Shown here: one piece after another, positions 36,101-40,589 of the stretch
How positions within the stretch are numbered: position 1 is the first letter of the stretch
Layout of the letters: each line of letters begins with the position of its first letter
Origin: Acanthaster planci
Lineage: Eukaryota > Echinodermata > Asteroidea > Valvatida > Acanthasteridae
Direction: 5' to 3'
Length of the DNA: 48,897 nucleotides
Assembly (NCBI RefSeq): GCF_001949145.1
Contig: NW_019091413.1
Span: 164,128-213,024 of the forward strand
Notes under the pieces: model-generated
Seen by the model: the letters and a program-made list of their open reading frames with translations, nothing else
The model's database searches: none
What the model was told of the DNA's origin: nothing
Translations under genes and position numbers: made by a program

Positions 36101-38145
36101 CCCTGCACTGTGGAACCAATTGCCCAATGGTATAAGAGCTGAACAAGATTGTAATCATTTAAATCTTTAGTTAAAACATTTTTATTTACGAAAGCATATT
36201 CATGATCTCTTAATTTTAGTTTGAATTTTATTGATCTTATCTGTAATTTTTCTATAATTAATTTTGTAAAGCGCATTTGATCTTATTTTTAAGTTAATTT
36301 GCGATATATAAATTATTATTATTTATTATATAAAAAGTCTTTCGATCATAATCAATCATTCAAAAGCAGTACATACATTAATTGTCCCAGGTCGTACAGG
36401 TTACACTGTAGACCTGTGTGCGTTTCGAGTGTTCCTCCCCCAAAAGTTCCTTTCAATTTATTGGACTTTGAAGTCCCCGAGGACAATGCAGATTGACAGG
36501 AGACTAGGTTGTAATCAAGCATTTCTATTGTGTGTTTGTATCAAGATAAACCATTCAGGTTCTGACGACTACAGTGTTTGGTGTGCATTGACCCAAAAAT
36601 TATGAGCTTATTATTGAGAACCCCTTGCAGTTCCTCAATAAACCCGGAGGTACAGCGGGGTCAACCTCAAGTTAACACCAATTAAAAAAGGAATTATCCC
36701 CTTACTGACACTGTTGAGCACTGCTAACTAGGCAGCGCACTGATGACTCTGAAGTGCATTGCTTACATTGTTGTGCATTGCTTACACTGTGAAGCACTGT
36801 TCAGGCGGTGTGCATGACTGCTGATGAAAGGCAAAGCAGCAGGTTGTCTCCTTGTAATTAAAAGACCCTGATCATAGACCAGACCCAATCAAGGCCCAAT
36901 TATTTATCACTGTACATTTCTTGATTATTAATGAATAAACCACCATCAAATTTGTCGTGCCGACAATCCTGTTGTCAAGGTGTATTTCTTGTTAATTCAA
37001 CTGTACTGTTCACAGAGAGTAATAATAATTGTAATCGATGCTTCCTCCAAAATGGACCTGCTCCCTTACCTTGAGGTCACTCCGAGTAGTCTCTCATCTG
37101 GGGAAAGTCTGGATTAAGGAAGATCAGTTACATTCTAACAGGTTTTAGACTAGTTCCAACAAACTTAGGTTTAACCCGGGGAGATCCCTGCCACTCAATC
37201 TTTCCAGATTGGTACTTACCTGCAGCTTCTCGTTGTATGAAGCCTTGACAATGGAGGCAAATATGTCTAACAGCCTTGCAGTTGGGAGGCTTTCTAGAAG
37301 TCTCTGCAAATAAAAATATACAGAGTCAAGAATGCATCAAACACATCACAAATTTAAACAACCTTGCACTGTACAGGCTACAGCAACTACTGTATGGCAT
37401 TTAAAGATACCCACCTTTGTTACGATAAAATTACCAAAAGGAAAAGTTGGACATGTGGACTAATCTCAGTATGCCATGCTTTTTTTTAAAGTTCTTGAGC
37501 TCACAAGCAAATAGAAAATCTCACACACGAAAGTAGCCAATTCTTTGATATTCAAAAATGTGACAGATGCCTCATTGGAAGAGGAGGAAAAAGAAATTTT
37601 CTATCACTGCATCGGCAACAAGGGTGAAGTAACAAAGATGGTCATGGGTTAACACCTAACCCCTCCCCCTACAATATTGTTATAAACTTTTGGTCGGATT
37701 AAATTAAGTACAGTAATTGTTAAGAAATGACAAGCTTCAACTGGGAGTTTCAAATAAGATCATAGGGCTACTTTAGAGATGACTTTCAGGTTCTGGCTTA
37801 TAAAATGTATATCAGATTTTGTATAGCCCAACAAAATCACTTTAATTCAATTGAACTTATCATGTAAATAACATTCGTACAATGACTGGAACTGCAGCAC
37901 TTGATAACAAAGCGCTTTTACAATTGACCCTAATGATCAAGTCACAGTGTACTCAAGTCTTCCTACACATCTTAACCCCAAACACAATCCCCCAAATATG
38001 AAATAATGGACCCGGAAAAACTGTTTAAGGAGAGAAATCCCTACCTTTAGTTTGGCAACAACAGGAACAGCAACATCTAGTAGATCCACCAAGTTACCTG
38101 CTTGCTCTCTGAAATTCATCATGATTGGATGGTCTTCCTCACCAT
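1..38145 (-). CDS. LONP2: Peroxisomal Lon protease 2 gene (12 exons visible, both ends outside window)
   Basis: This is an ATP-dependent serine protease and chaperone of the peroxisome matrix, which in animals helps degrade and process beta-oxidation enzymes. Minus-strand coding blocks at 38045-38145, 37220-37303, 28937-29169, 27883-28056, 23431-23616, 23085-23232, 21306-21385, 14341-14573, 5185-5468, 4862-4919, 4199-4353 and 1-135 join with GT donors, AG acceptors and matching phases into about 624 codons without a stop. In order they give the end of the Lon N-domain, an acidic linker, Walker A (GPPGVGKTS), Walker B (VFLLDEID), the sensor-1 region (FIATANST), the sensor-2 helix region (YTREAGVR) and the catalytic-serine motif (KDGPSAG). 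LONP2 rather than mitochondrial LONP1 is inferred from overall agreement with my memory of the vertebrate LONP2 sequence, such as the linker and PPEMPIVID. About 165 N-terminal residues and the C-terminus with the catalytic Lys and SKL-like signal lie outside. Introns range from 198 nt to about 8.9 kb. Confidence 0.95.
136..894. other. Intron sequence, nothing recognised
   Basis: This is AT-rich sequence of the intron between the 4199-4353 and 1-135 exons. The short open frames here have no family signature and no splice context. Confidence 0.6.
895..1690 (-). repeat. Truncated inverted copy of the 1.57 kb CRE-palindrome repeat
   Basis: The reverse complement matches the tandem copies at 16.2-20.8 kb. 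The segment 895-1080 corresponds to the internal block with TTTGGCATTCCATA..GCGATCTGCTCTC (compare 18240-18305). The segment 1080-1690 is about four units of a roughly 150-bp subrepeat of the type GATATCTGCAAG..TTGAACC..GGACATGTACTT..GATATAG..TTTAAAG..GTGCACCTTTAATGTCA. TGATGACGTCATCA occurs at about 1338. The outer modules of the repeat are missing. Confidence 0.8.
1691..4198. other. Intron sequence, low complexity in places
   Basis: The segment 1980-2220 is strongly A/T-rich, with homopolymer runs and repeated TTTAAAAAATRGGAT-like motifs. The segment 3460-3830 has about ten AAATAG motifs on the plus strand (reported as a finding). No coding exon, terminal repeats or RNA gene are visible in the rest. 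Confidence 0.5.
4199..4353 (-). CDS. LONP2: LONP2 exon: protease domain N-terminal part
   Basis: This 155-nt exon (CTTACAG acceptor, GAG|GTCAGT donor) encodes [35 protein letters not shown] and [17 protein letters not shown] and the [11 protein letters not shown] helix are hallmarks of the Lon protease (S16) fold, upstream of the catalytic serine. The donor GTCAGT deviates mildly from consensus but gives the right phase to join the exon at 1-135. Confidence 0.96.
4862..4919 (-). CDS. LONP2: LONP2 micro-exon: [19 protein letters not shown]
   Basis: This 58-nt exon between a GTTTAG acceptor and a GTG G|GTAAGG donor encodes 19 residues that match the MYEMEVSQRLSQPGVAIG segment of vertebrate LONP2. 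It is too short to stand out as an open frame. The call rests on the exact phase match with both neighbours and the conserved [10 protein letters not shown] leading into GLAWT of the next exon. Confidence 0.94.
5185..5468 (-). CDS. LONP2: LONP2 exon: sensor 2 and linker to the protease domain
   Basis: This 284-nt exon (GATAG acceptor, GGG|GTAAAT donor) completes the split Ile codon and encodes [20 protein letters not shown] with the sensor-2 Arg, then [10 protein letters not shown] variable, charged linker of about 45 residues follows (…[19 protein letters not shown]…). It finishes with [18 protein letters not shown], the start of the protease domain. The linker is the least conserved part, as in vertebrates. 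Confidence 0.96.
5469..8220. other. Intron sequence, mostly unrecognised
   Basis: This is the 3' part of the 8.9 kb intron between the sensor-1 and sensor-2 exons. The segment 7260-7400 contains several GGAACA/TGTTCC-type short inverted motifs. The segment 7700-7795 on the minus strand is similar to 13793-13850 on the plus strand (see findings). Open frames up to 109 residues have no family signature. Confidence 0.5.
8225..8700 (-). mobile_element. DIRS/Ngaro-like retrotransposon fragment, RT-RNase H junction
   Basis: Two overlapping minus-strand frames give [30 protein letters not shown] and [15 protein letters not shown]. These resemble the region after the reverse transcriptase in DIRS-type elements (roughly LLGxMAS..VPWARxxxRPLQ..L followed by an xLRWWL motif before the RNase H FTDAS box). 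The frame is broken and the FTDAS box is corrupted (FVYWGW). It is an old fragment. The family assignment rests on motif order, so Ngaro or DIRS cannot be separated. Confidence 0.6.
8701..10530. other. Intron sequence, nothing recognised
   Basis: This is AT-rich intronic DNA with no recognisable coding or terminal-repeat signature. If the fragments at 8.2-8.7 kb and 11.2-11.9 kb belong to one minus-strand element, this interval would be where its reverse transcriptase should lie, but I see no RT motif here. Confidence 0.4.
10880..13290 (-). pseudogene. Degraded minus-strand mobile-element remnant, possibly gag
   Basis: The base composition is visibly more GC-rich and less runny than the flanks. 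Minus-strand frames carry long stop-poor stretches, for example 11558-11854 (98 codons, Pro/Lys/Ser-rich, with [20 protein letters not shown]) continuing in another frame into SKVKDKL and [18 protein letters not shown] at about 11400-11520. This looks like a frameshifted structural (gag-like) gene of a retroelement. It lies upstream, in the same orientation, of the DIRS-like fragment at 8.2-8.7 kb. I do not recognise the family, and host exon or processed-gene origins are not excluded. Confidence 0.35.
13291..14340. other. Intron sequence, nothing firmly recognised
   Basis: A plus-strand 85-codon frame at 13719-13976 includes [11 protein letters not shown], whose DNA resembles 7740-7790 in reverse complement. 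There is no splice context linking it to LONP2. Confidence 0.45.
14341..14573 (-). CDS. LONP2: LONP2 exon: sensor 1 and arginine finger
   Basis: This 233-nt exon after an ATCAG acceptor encodes [20 protein letters not shown], then [17 protein letters not shown] and [12 protein letters not shown]. The Asn in ATANS is sensor 1 and the Arg in DRME is the arginine finger that senses ATP in the neighbouring subunit. It ends at GTCGACATCATG A|GTAAGT. The first base of the next Ile codon is in this exon. Confidence 0.97.
14574..16220. other. Intron sequence, nothing recognised
   Basis: This is the 3' part of the 6.7 kb intron, before the tandem repeats. Purine-rich tracts at 14700-14770 and 14990-15110 are low complexity. 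No coding or mobile-element signature was seen. Confidence 0.5.
16221..17786 (+). repeat. 1.57 kb modular repeat, tandem copy A
   Basis: It starts with CTAGAGCTCATC.GTCTGTTTGCCA at 16225 and ends in a purine-rich tail (GAAGAAAAAGAAGAGGAAG) directly before copy B. The modules in order are: a head with CTTTTTCGCATT; two roughly 150-bp subrepeats with GATATCTGC/TTTCAACCCAAT/CACCTTTAATGTCA; a block at about 16740-17050 with GCGATCTGCTCT and AGGGGGTTTTTG; a block with CTAGAGGGTGCTCAACAATTA; and a tail block with AAGCCCACTTCCGGT and TGATGACGTCATCATGACA. No intact reading frame was found, so this is likely a non-autonomous mobile element or satellite-like repeat. Confidence 0.85.
17787..19377 (+). 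repeat. 1.57 kb modular repeat, tandem copy B
   Basis: It has the same module order as copy A. The head CTAGAGCTCATCTGTCTGTT is at 17791, 1566 bases after that of copy A, and the tail GAGCAGAAGAAGAAAAAGG is at about 19354. The middle block at 18180-18480 is nearly the same as 16740-17050 (GCACAGATT, CTCTTTTGG, ATGCGATCTGCTCT). It includes ATGACGTCATCA at about 18799. Divergence from copy A is spread evenly and includes small indels, which suggests an old duplication or independent head-to-tail insertions. Confidence 0.85.
19378..20765 (+). repeat. 1.57 kb modular repeat, tandem copy C, subrepeat-expanded
   Basis: The head TTAGAGCTTATCTGTCTGTT is at 19381, 1590 bases after copy B. It differs from A and B. 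It carries about five of the roughly 150-bp subrepeats (19490-20230), each with AAGATAT..GCAAGGTTT..GGACAT.TACTTCAGGAGATATAG..TTTAA..CTTTAATGTCA and a TGATGACGTCATCA-like palindrome. It lacks the two middle blocks and jumps to the tail block at about 20265 (AATAAGCCTACTTCCGGT). The modular make-up shows that the subrepeats expand and the blocks are lost independently. Confidence 0.82.
20775..20975 (+). repeat. Degenerate tandem repeat (TTTTTTGCAAAAT..AAAAAGCC units)
   Basis: About four imperfect units follow copy C, each of the form CTTTTTTGCAAAATT...AAAAAGCCAAAAAGG. They start near 20777, 20819, 20868 and 20930. The stretch is almost purely A/G on the plus strand apart from the TTTTTTGC core. 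It continues the purine-rich tail of copy C and may be that tail expanded by replication slippage. Confidence 0.7.
21306..21385 (-). CDS. LONP2: LONP2 exon: [10 protein letters not shown] motif
   Basis: This short 80-nt exon (TTTCAG acceptor, GAC CA|GTATCC donor) encodes [20 protein letters not shown] and then NNAFTDH, where the His codon is completed by the next exon (giving TDHYLNV). The block is almost invariant across Lon proteases between Walker B and sensor 1. It sits between a 1.7 kb intron upstream and the 6.7 kb intron that holds the tandem 1.57 kb repeats. Confidence 0.96.
21386..23084. other. Intron between the 21306-21385 and 23085-23232 exons
   Basis: It contains the GACTTGT-type repeat at 22560-22785 listed separately. 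No other coding, RNA or mobile-element signature was seen. Confidence 0.5.
22560..22785. repeat. Short inverted/tandem repeat cluster (GGACTTGTGAA units)
   Basis: The segment 22708-22776 holds four or five imperfect tandem copies of a 15-bp unit (GGACTTGTGAAGGGACTTGTG). The segment 22569-22632 holds the same motif in reverse complement (AAGTCCATTCCAGTTCATCAC, CAAGTCCATCACAAGTC). Together they could fold into a hairpin with an approximately 75-base spacer. This may be the core of a foldback element or a decayed minisatellite. Confidence 0.55.
23085..23232 (-). CDS. LONP2: LONP2 exon: pore loop and Walker B
   Basis: This 148-nt exon is separated from the Walker A exon by the shortest intron seen (198 nt). 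It encodes [32 protein letters not shown] and [12 protein letters not shown]. The aromatic pore-loop region (RTYIGAMPG) contacts substrate in Lon proteases. VFLLDEID is Walker B, with the catalytic Asp-Glu pair intact. The donor is CTG|GTAACT, phase 0. Confidence 0.97.
23431..23616 (-). CDS. LONP2: LONP2 exon: Walker A (P-loop)
   Basis: This 186-nt exon (CTTCAG acceptor, CAC AG|GTAGCC donor) encodes [20 protein letters not shown] and then [15 protein letters not shown]. The sequence GPPGVGKT is the nucleotide-binding P-loop; the Lys contacts ATP phosphates. The exon ends in GRTFHR, with the last Arg codon split over the junction. All P-loop residues are intact, which argues for a functional gene and not a pseudogene. 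Confidence 0.97.
24015..24439. mobile_element. piggyBac-like non-autonomous element (MITE) with TTAA duplications
   Basis: It lies between TTAA at 24015-24018 and TTAA at 24436-24439. The inner ends are CCCCTTGACGACGG on the left and, in reverse complement, CCCCTTCGTGATGG on the right: terminal inverted repeats of about 14 bases with four mismatches. TTAA target duplications and C-rich ends are typical of the piggyBac superfamily. The 417-bp interior has no transposase. It is nested inside the Tc1 copy, so it moved later. Confidence 0.72.
24440..26424. other. Unidentified DNA filling the Tc1 element
   Basis: This roughly 2 kb has no Tc1 homology that I can see. It occupies the place where the transposase C-terminus and 3' UTR should be. 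It includes a plus-strand 128-codon frame at 25543-25929 (starting [20 protein letters not shown]) without known motifs. It may be one or more further insertions or a captured sequence; no terminal repeats were found. Confidence 0.4.
26425..27270 (-). pseudogene. Tc1-like transposase pseudogene
   Basis: The minus-strand reading goes from an N-terminal paired-like helix-turn-helix ([30 protein letters not shown], then [20 protein letters not shown] and [10 protein letters not shown]), through the first catalytic Asp ([11 protein letters not shown]), [10 protein letters not shown] and [14 protein letters not shown], to the second Asp ([17 protein letters not shown]). Several stops and shifts break it. 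One is a TAG in place of the Trp just before SDETK, and others flank KNATTKPG and LNLGC. The reading stops near 26430, before the third catalytic residue (D34E), so the protein cannot be active. Confidence 0.9.
27883..28056 (-). CDS. LONP2: LONP2 exon: start of the AAA+ domain ([10 protein letters not shown])
   Basis: This 174-nt exon follows a CTTTTAG acceptor and ends at GCC AG|GTTGGT. It encodes [18 protein letters not shown] and [12 protein letters not shown], the N-terminal helices of the Lon ATPase module that pack before Walker A. It ends in DTLDIKQA. The downstream intron (27882-23617) carries the Tc1 transposon on the same strand as the gene. Confidence 0.95.
28079..28118. repeat. 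Perfect 20-bp tandem duplication
   Basis: AAAAGAAGTAAACCCTTTTG occurs twice back to back (28079-28098 and 28099-28118). It lies 23 bases upstream of the acceptor-side end of the 27883-28056 exon, beyond the polypyrimidine tract on the minus strand, so it could influence splice-site context. It is most likely replication slippage. Confidence 0.9.
28937..29169 (-). CDS. LONP2: LONP2 exon: linker helix and acidic insert
   Basis: This 233-nt exon has acceptor GATAAG and donor ATCAA|GTCAGT. It starts with [18 protein letters not shown] and [13 protein letters not shown], the conserved LONP2 helix before the ATPase. It continues into a variable stretch ending in an acidic run ([17 protein letters not shown]). 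The same place is acidic in vertebrate LONP2. The variable middle (about residues 30-60 of the exon) is species-specific and gives no domain match by eye. Confidence 0.94.
29170..29985. other. Intron sequence, nothing recognised
   Basis: This is the 3' end of the 8 kb intron. No repeats, exons or RNA genes are recognisable in it. Confidence 0.5.
29990..30566. mobile_element. Possible MITE with GATTTCATGAAA ends
   Basis: GATTTCATGAAA occurs at 29990 and 30083 (plus) and inverted at 30555-30566, with extended similarity on the inner side (AGTTGCGTAGCTGC versus, in reverse complement, CTTTACGCAGTGCAG). The interior 30380-30545 has about six TGCGCAAGT/ACTTGCGCA-like motifs in both orientations. 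No target duplication was confirmed and no coding capacity is present. Confidence 0.4.
30590..32740. other. Intron sequence with one arm of a divergent inverted repeat
   Basis: The segment 30975-31045 is similar to the reverse complement of about 36620-36690 (shared core AATTCCTTTTTTAA.T.GTG). The rest, including a 111-codon minus-strand frame at 32083-32418, has no recognisable signature. Confidence 0.45.
32745..32775. repeat. Perfect 31-bp palindrome
   Basis: ATCCATTGTAACCTT and its exact reverse complement AAGGTTACAATGGAT are separated by a single C. The structure is a perfect 15-bp hairpin with a one-base centre. It lies about 100 bases upstream of the 2A-like motif of the LINE remnant. 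Confidence 0.95.
32776..33685 (+). pseudogene. CR1-like LINE, 5' part with 2A-like motif; endonuclease domain missing
   Basis: A frame ending at 32909 finishes with [12 protein letters not shown], a degenerate 2A-like motif (consensus D-V/I-E-x-N-P-G-P). From 32911 a second frame begins [20 protein letters not shown] and has [20 protein letters not shown], the linker that normally lies between endonuclease and reverse transcriptase in CR1/L2-type elements. It then continues, after a shift near 33264, with [44 protein letters not shown] and, after a stop at 33602, [20 protein letters not shown]. The apurinic-type endonuclease that should precede the linker is absent, so this copy carries an internal deletion besides frameshifts. 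Confidence 0.82.
33686..34810 (+). mobile_element. Second LINE nested in the first; internally deleted (endonuclease piece joined to 3' end)
   Basis: It interrupts the host LINE between DNWK (33685) and [11 protein letters not shown] (about 34808). It opens with [16 protein letters not shown] and then [19 protein letters not shown] and [11 protein letters not shown], part of a LINE endonuclease. It stops at 33985 and passes directly into the carboxy-terminal region of a LINE ([33 protein letters not shown], then [17 protein letters not shown]). The RT is deleted. The 3' end is GCAGGGCTCCAATGG..CCTGGGTAAATAAAAG followed by an (ATA)n-type tail to about 34803. GGAAG is present on both sides of the insert, but a true target duplication is uncertain. 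Confidence 0.8.
34811..36340 (+). pseudogene. CR1-like LINE, RT and 3' end (continuation of 32776-33685)
   Basis: It resumes with [39 protein letters not shown] and [12 protein letters not shown], then (shifted) [71 protein letters not shown] and [19 protein letters not shown]. It passes stops into [32 protein letters not shown] and [15 protein letters not shown]. These are RT motifs in order plus the CR1/L2-type C-terminal region. The catalytic YADD box reads YAVD. The 3' end is GCGCATTTGATC..TTTGCGATATATAAATTATTA with an A/T microsatellite tail at 36300-36330. Confidence 0.87.
36341..37219. other. Intron sequence with inverted-repeat arm and short tandem repeat
   Basis: The segment 36754-36791 has two copies of a 19-bp unit (GTGCATTGCTTACATTGTT). 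The segment 36620-36690 is the reverse-complement partner of 30975-31045. Nothing else was recognised up to the exon. Confidence 0.5.
37220..37303 (-). CDS. LONP2: LONP2 exon: N-domain helix, RLLESLP motif
   Basis: This 84-nt, 28-codon exon is phase 0 at both ends (TTTGCAG acceptor, CAG|GTAAGT donor). It encodes RLLESLP followed by a helix ending in ASYNEKLQ, which corresponds to RLLDSLP...NEKLQ in vertebrate LONP2. This helix connects the substrate-binding domain with the long linker helix. Because its length is a multiple of three and both ends are phase 0, skipping it would keep the frame. Confidence 0.93.
37304..38044. other. Short LONP2 intron (741 nt)
   Basis: Apart from splice signals at both ends no structure was seen. 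Confidence 0.7.
38045..38145 (-). CDS. LONP2: LONP2 exon: end of the N-terminal substrate-binding domain
   Basis: This 101-nt exon starts two bases into a codon after a TTGCAG acceptor and ends in phase 0 at AAG|GTAGGG. It encodes a helix with the motif [13 protein letters not shown], which matches the LDMSVPAVAKL region of animal LONP2 just before the RLLESLP motif of the next exon. The segment before it ([18 protein letters not shown]) is less conserved. It is the most upstream exon I can find. No convincing match to the earlier N-domain lies between here and 48897, so the preceding intron is at least 10.7 kb. Confidence 0.88.
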
Positions 38146-39087
38146 CTGCAACCATAAAAAAACAGCAAACAATAATATTAAAACATACACTAAAGGTCTG
38201 GGTATCGTTCTGGACACAGAATGTTGTCTTTACTGTGTTTTGGGGGGGTTCAAATGGAAATCTGTCCATCAGAAAACTAAGTCTGGAATAATTAATCCAT
38301 GTACAATTAATAATTTTTCGTGAAGCATTTAGCCTAGGTTTGCTTGGGTCAATGTTTCTTCTTCCACAACTGGCATGCTTGATTTAAAACCAAGACCATT
38401 AAACTCAAGACATGTTTTTAAGTTGAATGTCCGGTACTGGTACATAAATGTTAACAATGAACAGCTCACTCAAAAACAAAGCACTGTACTTTCAAGTTTA
38501 TAATTTCATTACCTCTGTTCTCAGGTTTTCTGAATACCTGATATTAGGCCCAAAAAAATCTCCAGTTTCTGGTCACCGCGTGCATCGCTGTAGACCTACG
38601 CGTCGGCAAAAAAGAATGTTTTTATTTTGCATAAAACGATTTCCAAAAGCCTCCAAACTTACTCAATCAGCAGAAATTCTGCTACCGCGTAATTTTAACG
38701 TGCTTTTGATGGGTGGGGTTGAGTAATATGTACGGTGAAGGAATCCCCCTAGGCCTCCATACATTTCAGTCGGGCACTCTTATCAGATGACGTCATTTGT
38801 GTATCTTTACACGAAGGCCGTGTCAAAAGTTGGCTGCAGCATGATATTACGCATAATTCTATGGGAATTGGCCGATGATGCTGCCAAGTAGTTATTTGTG
38901 ACGTTGCTGTGGTACATGTACCCCCAAGGTACATTACCTTGATCTCTCCCAATTGAAAATGTTAAAATGTTGTTTGCAATGCATTGCATTGGCGTGACCT
39001 TGGGTTCAAGCATGTACAACCATGCTGGTACTACAATGGATTATGTACAGTATGTGAAATGTGCTCTGGGGAACAGTGCAGCACTAT
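38146..39087. other. Upstream intron, nothing recognised
   Basis: One ATGACGTCAT palindrome is at 38787-38796. No earlier LONP2 exon is recognisable here; minus-strand frames have no Lon N-domain motifs. Confidence 0.5.
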
Positions 39088-39820
39088 CACTGCGTTTACA
39101 CTTGATCCGGCGCGGGGGATCAGACCTGGATCAAAAACTTGTGTAAACACAATGCAGGATCAGATCCTGATCCTGGGATCTGATCCTCCTCTCAGGGAGG
39201 ATCAGATCCGGTTCAAATCCCGCGGGAGAGATCAATTTGCAAGTGTAAACACAACACTAGATCAGATCCGAATCAGATCCTGGAATTTGACGTAACTACA
39301 TCCGATGCAAGTCTTGAAGCAAGTGAAAAACAAGTCTGTGTCATTTTGAAGACCTACATGTCAGGTATACTTACATGACATTGTACACGCACCGTATATG
39401 CACTGTTGGTCCGGCCGCTACGTGCATAACCAGCATTACGCTGGTTCCCAATTAAGCCTATGTGCTTTAGTCCTGTGAGTTGGTAGTAAACTGGTACTTG
39501 CCCATTCCCATGCTTTATCCAGTCGCCTTTAGTGACTTTCGTTACCGCTGCATATCGCTGATCTAAAATCTTCCATTTCCCCATTTTGCATCATTTCATT
39601 TGAAACTACATGAGATACGACAAGATGTATATACGTAATACTGGCTCCAGTCTGCATAATCAATGAACTGTTTGCATAACCTTTGCCCTAAGGTTGCAGC
39701 GCTTCATCGATGCAACGCAGGATCAGGATCCAGTGTAAATGCGGCACGGATCTGATCCCCTCGCTTGATTGCTCTCGCCGGATATGACCCTCCTTTGCAA
39801 GATAAAGTGTAAACACAGCA
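39088..39820. mobile_element. MITE-like element with GTGTAAACAC ends and GGATCAGATCC palindromes
   Basis: The left end CACTGCGTTTACACTTGATC (39088) pairs with the reverse complement of the right end, TGCTGTGTTTACACTTTATC (39820). Inside, the combination of GTGTAAAC.C and GATCAGATCC/GGATC recurs at about 39141, 39243 and 39720, and GGATCAGATCCTGATCC, GGATCTGATCC and GAGGATCAGATCCGG form a dense palindrome cluster at 39163-39210. There is no transposase; a 76-codon minus frame at 39354-39584 is unremarkable. It is probably a non-autonomous DNA transposon of unknown superfamily. Confidence 0.6.
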
Positions 39821-40394
39821 TATTTTGTTAACAGGCACCAATTTTGTTTACTAGTGTTGGCACCATTCGTTTGTGATTTTAACTGGGCCAATTTCGCCAT
39901 ACTTTCTCTATAATAATGTCGGCAGATGACAGCAGCTTGATTTTTATGAGGCTTTCATTTTAAAAGCAAGATAAGAAATTTGATTTTTTATGCAGGACAG
40001 CATCATTAAGAAGATGTAAATGTGCAAATACAATGGTCCCAAATTTTGCATCGCCACAGGCATGACGGGGAGATCATGCAGTTTTATATCTTACCCTCTA
40101 TTGAATTAGACAGCTGTCTGGAAAATTTCTTGTAAAATGTCAAGACAACACTCTACCACAATTCAGTTGAATTTGTTTAACTAATACTGTTTTCTGACAC
40201 TCATACCTGGAAAACCCCTTTGACATGGGGGGGGGTAATCTGCAATTTTTGCACTTTCAACAAATCCTTGCCAGGACTGAGGCAGGCTTTGGAAGTTTCA
40301 CACACTTTCTTCCTTCTATCTTCACTGAGTTTAATTATATTGGAAAAACTCTCCACTAATTTCAGTGATTTGATCATCACTAGTTTCCGCCCAA

Positions 40395-40565
40395 GGGCAC
40401 ATGGCAATGCAGAACAGAAGCCAGAAAGGAAAGATCAAGGGGACAACAGATACAGCAGAAACAACCTCCTATTACTCCTACTTGCCAAAGTCACACTCAA
40501 CTCAGGCCCTCCAGACTCTCTTGAATCCCCCACTGGCACCTTCTGCTGTGCTCATTAAAAGCTAG
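40395..40565 (+). pseudogene. N-terminal LINE ORF fragment with degenerate 2A-like motif
   Basis: The frame contains RYSRNNLLLLLLAKVTLNSG followed by PPDSLESPTGTFC. The poly-Leu stretch followed by a D-V-E-x-N-P-G-P-like motif and a Cys-containing (PHD-like) start is the N-terminal layout of several CR1-type LINE ORFs in marine invertebrates. Asp and the first Pro of the 2A core are changed (KVTLNSGP), so it should not act as a 2A peptide. It ends at a stop at 40556-40558 and gives way to the Ngaro-like remnant. Confidence 0.55.
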
Positions 40566-40589
40566 ACCACATGCCCCTCAGCAGCAAGG

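Noticed and set aside
38787-38796. ATGACGTCAT as a LONP2 promoter element
   Set aside because: It lies inside a LONP2 intron, downstream of the unseen first exons, and a single site is expected by chance in this length of sequence.
40201-40407. Minus-strand 68-codon frame as a missing N-terminal LONP2 exon
   Set aside because: The translation has no Lon N-domain motif (no FPN..MREEL or similar), no matching splice phase to 38145, and it overlaps DNA next to a LINE remnant.
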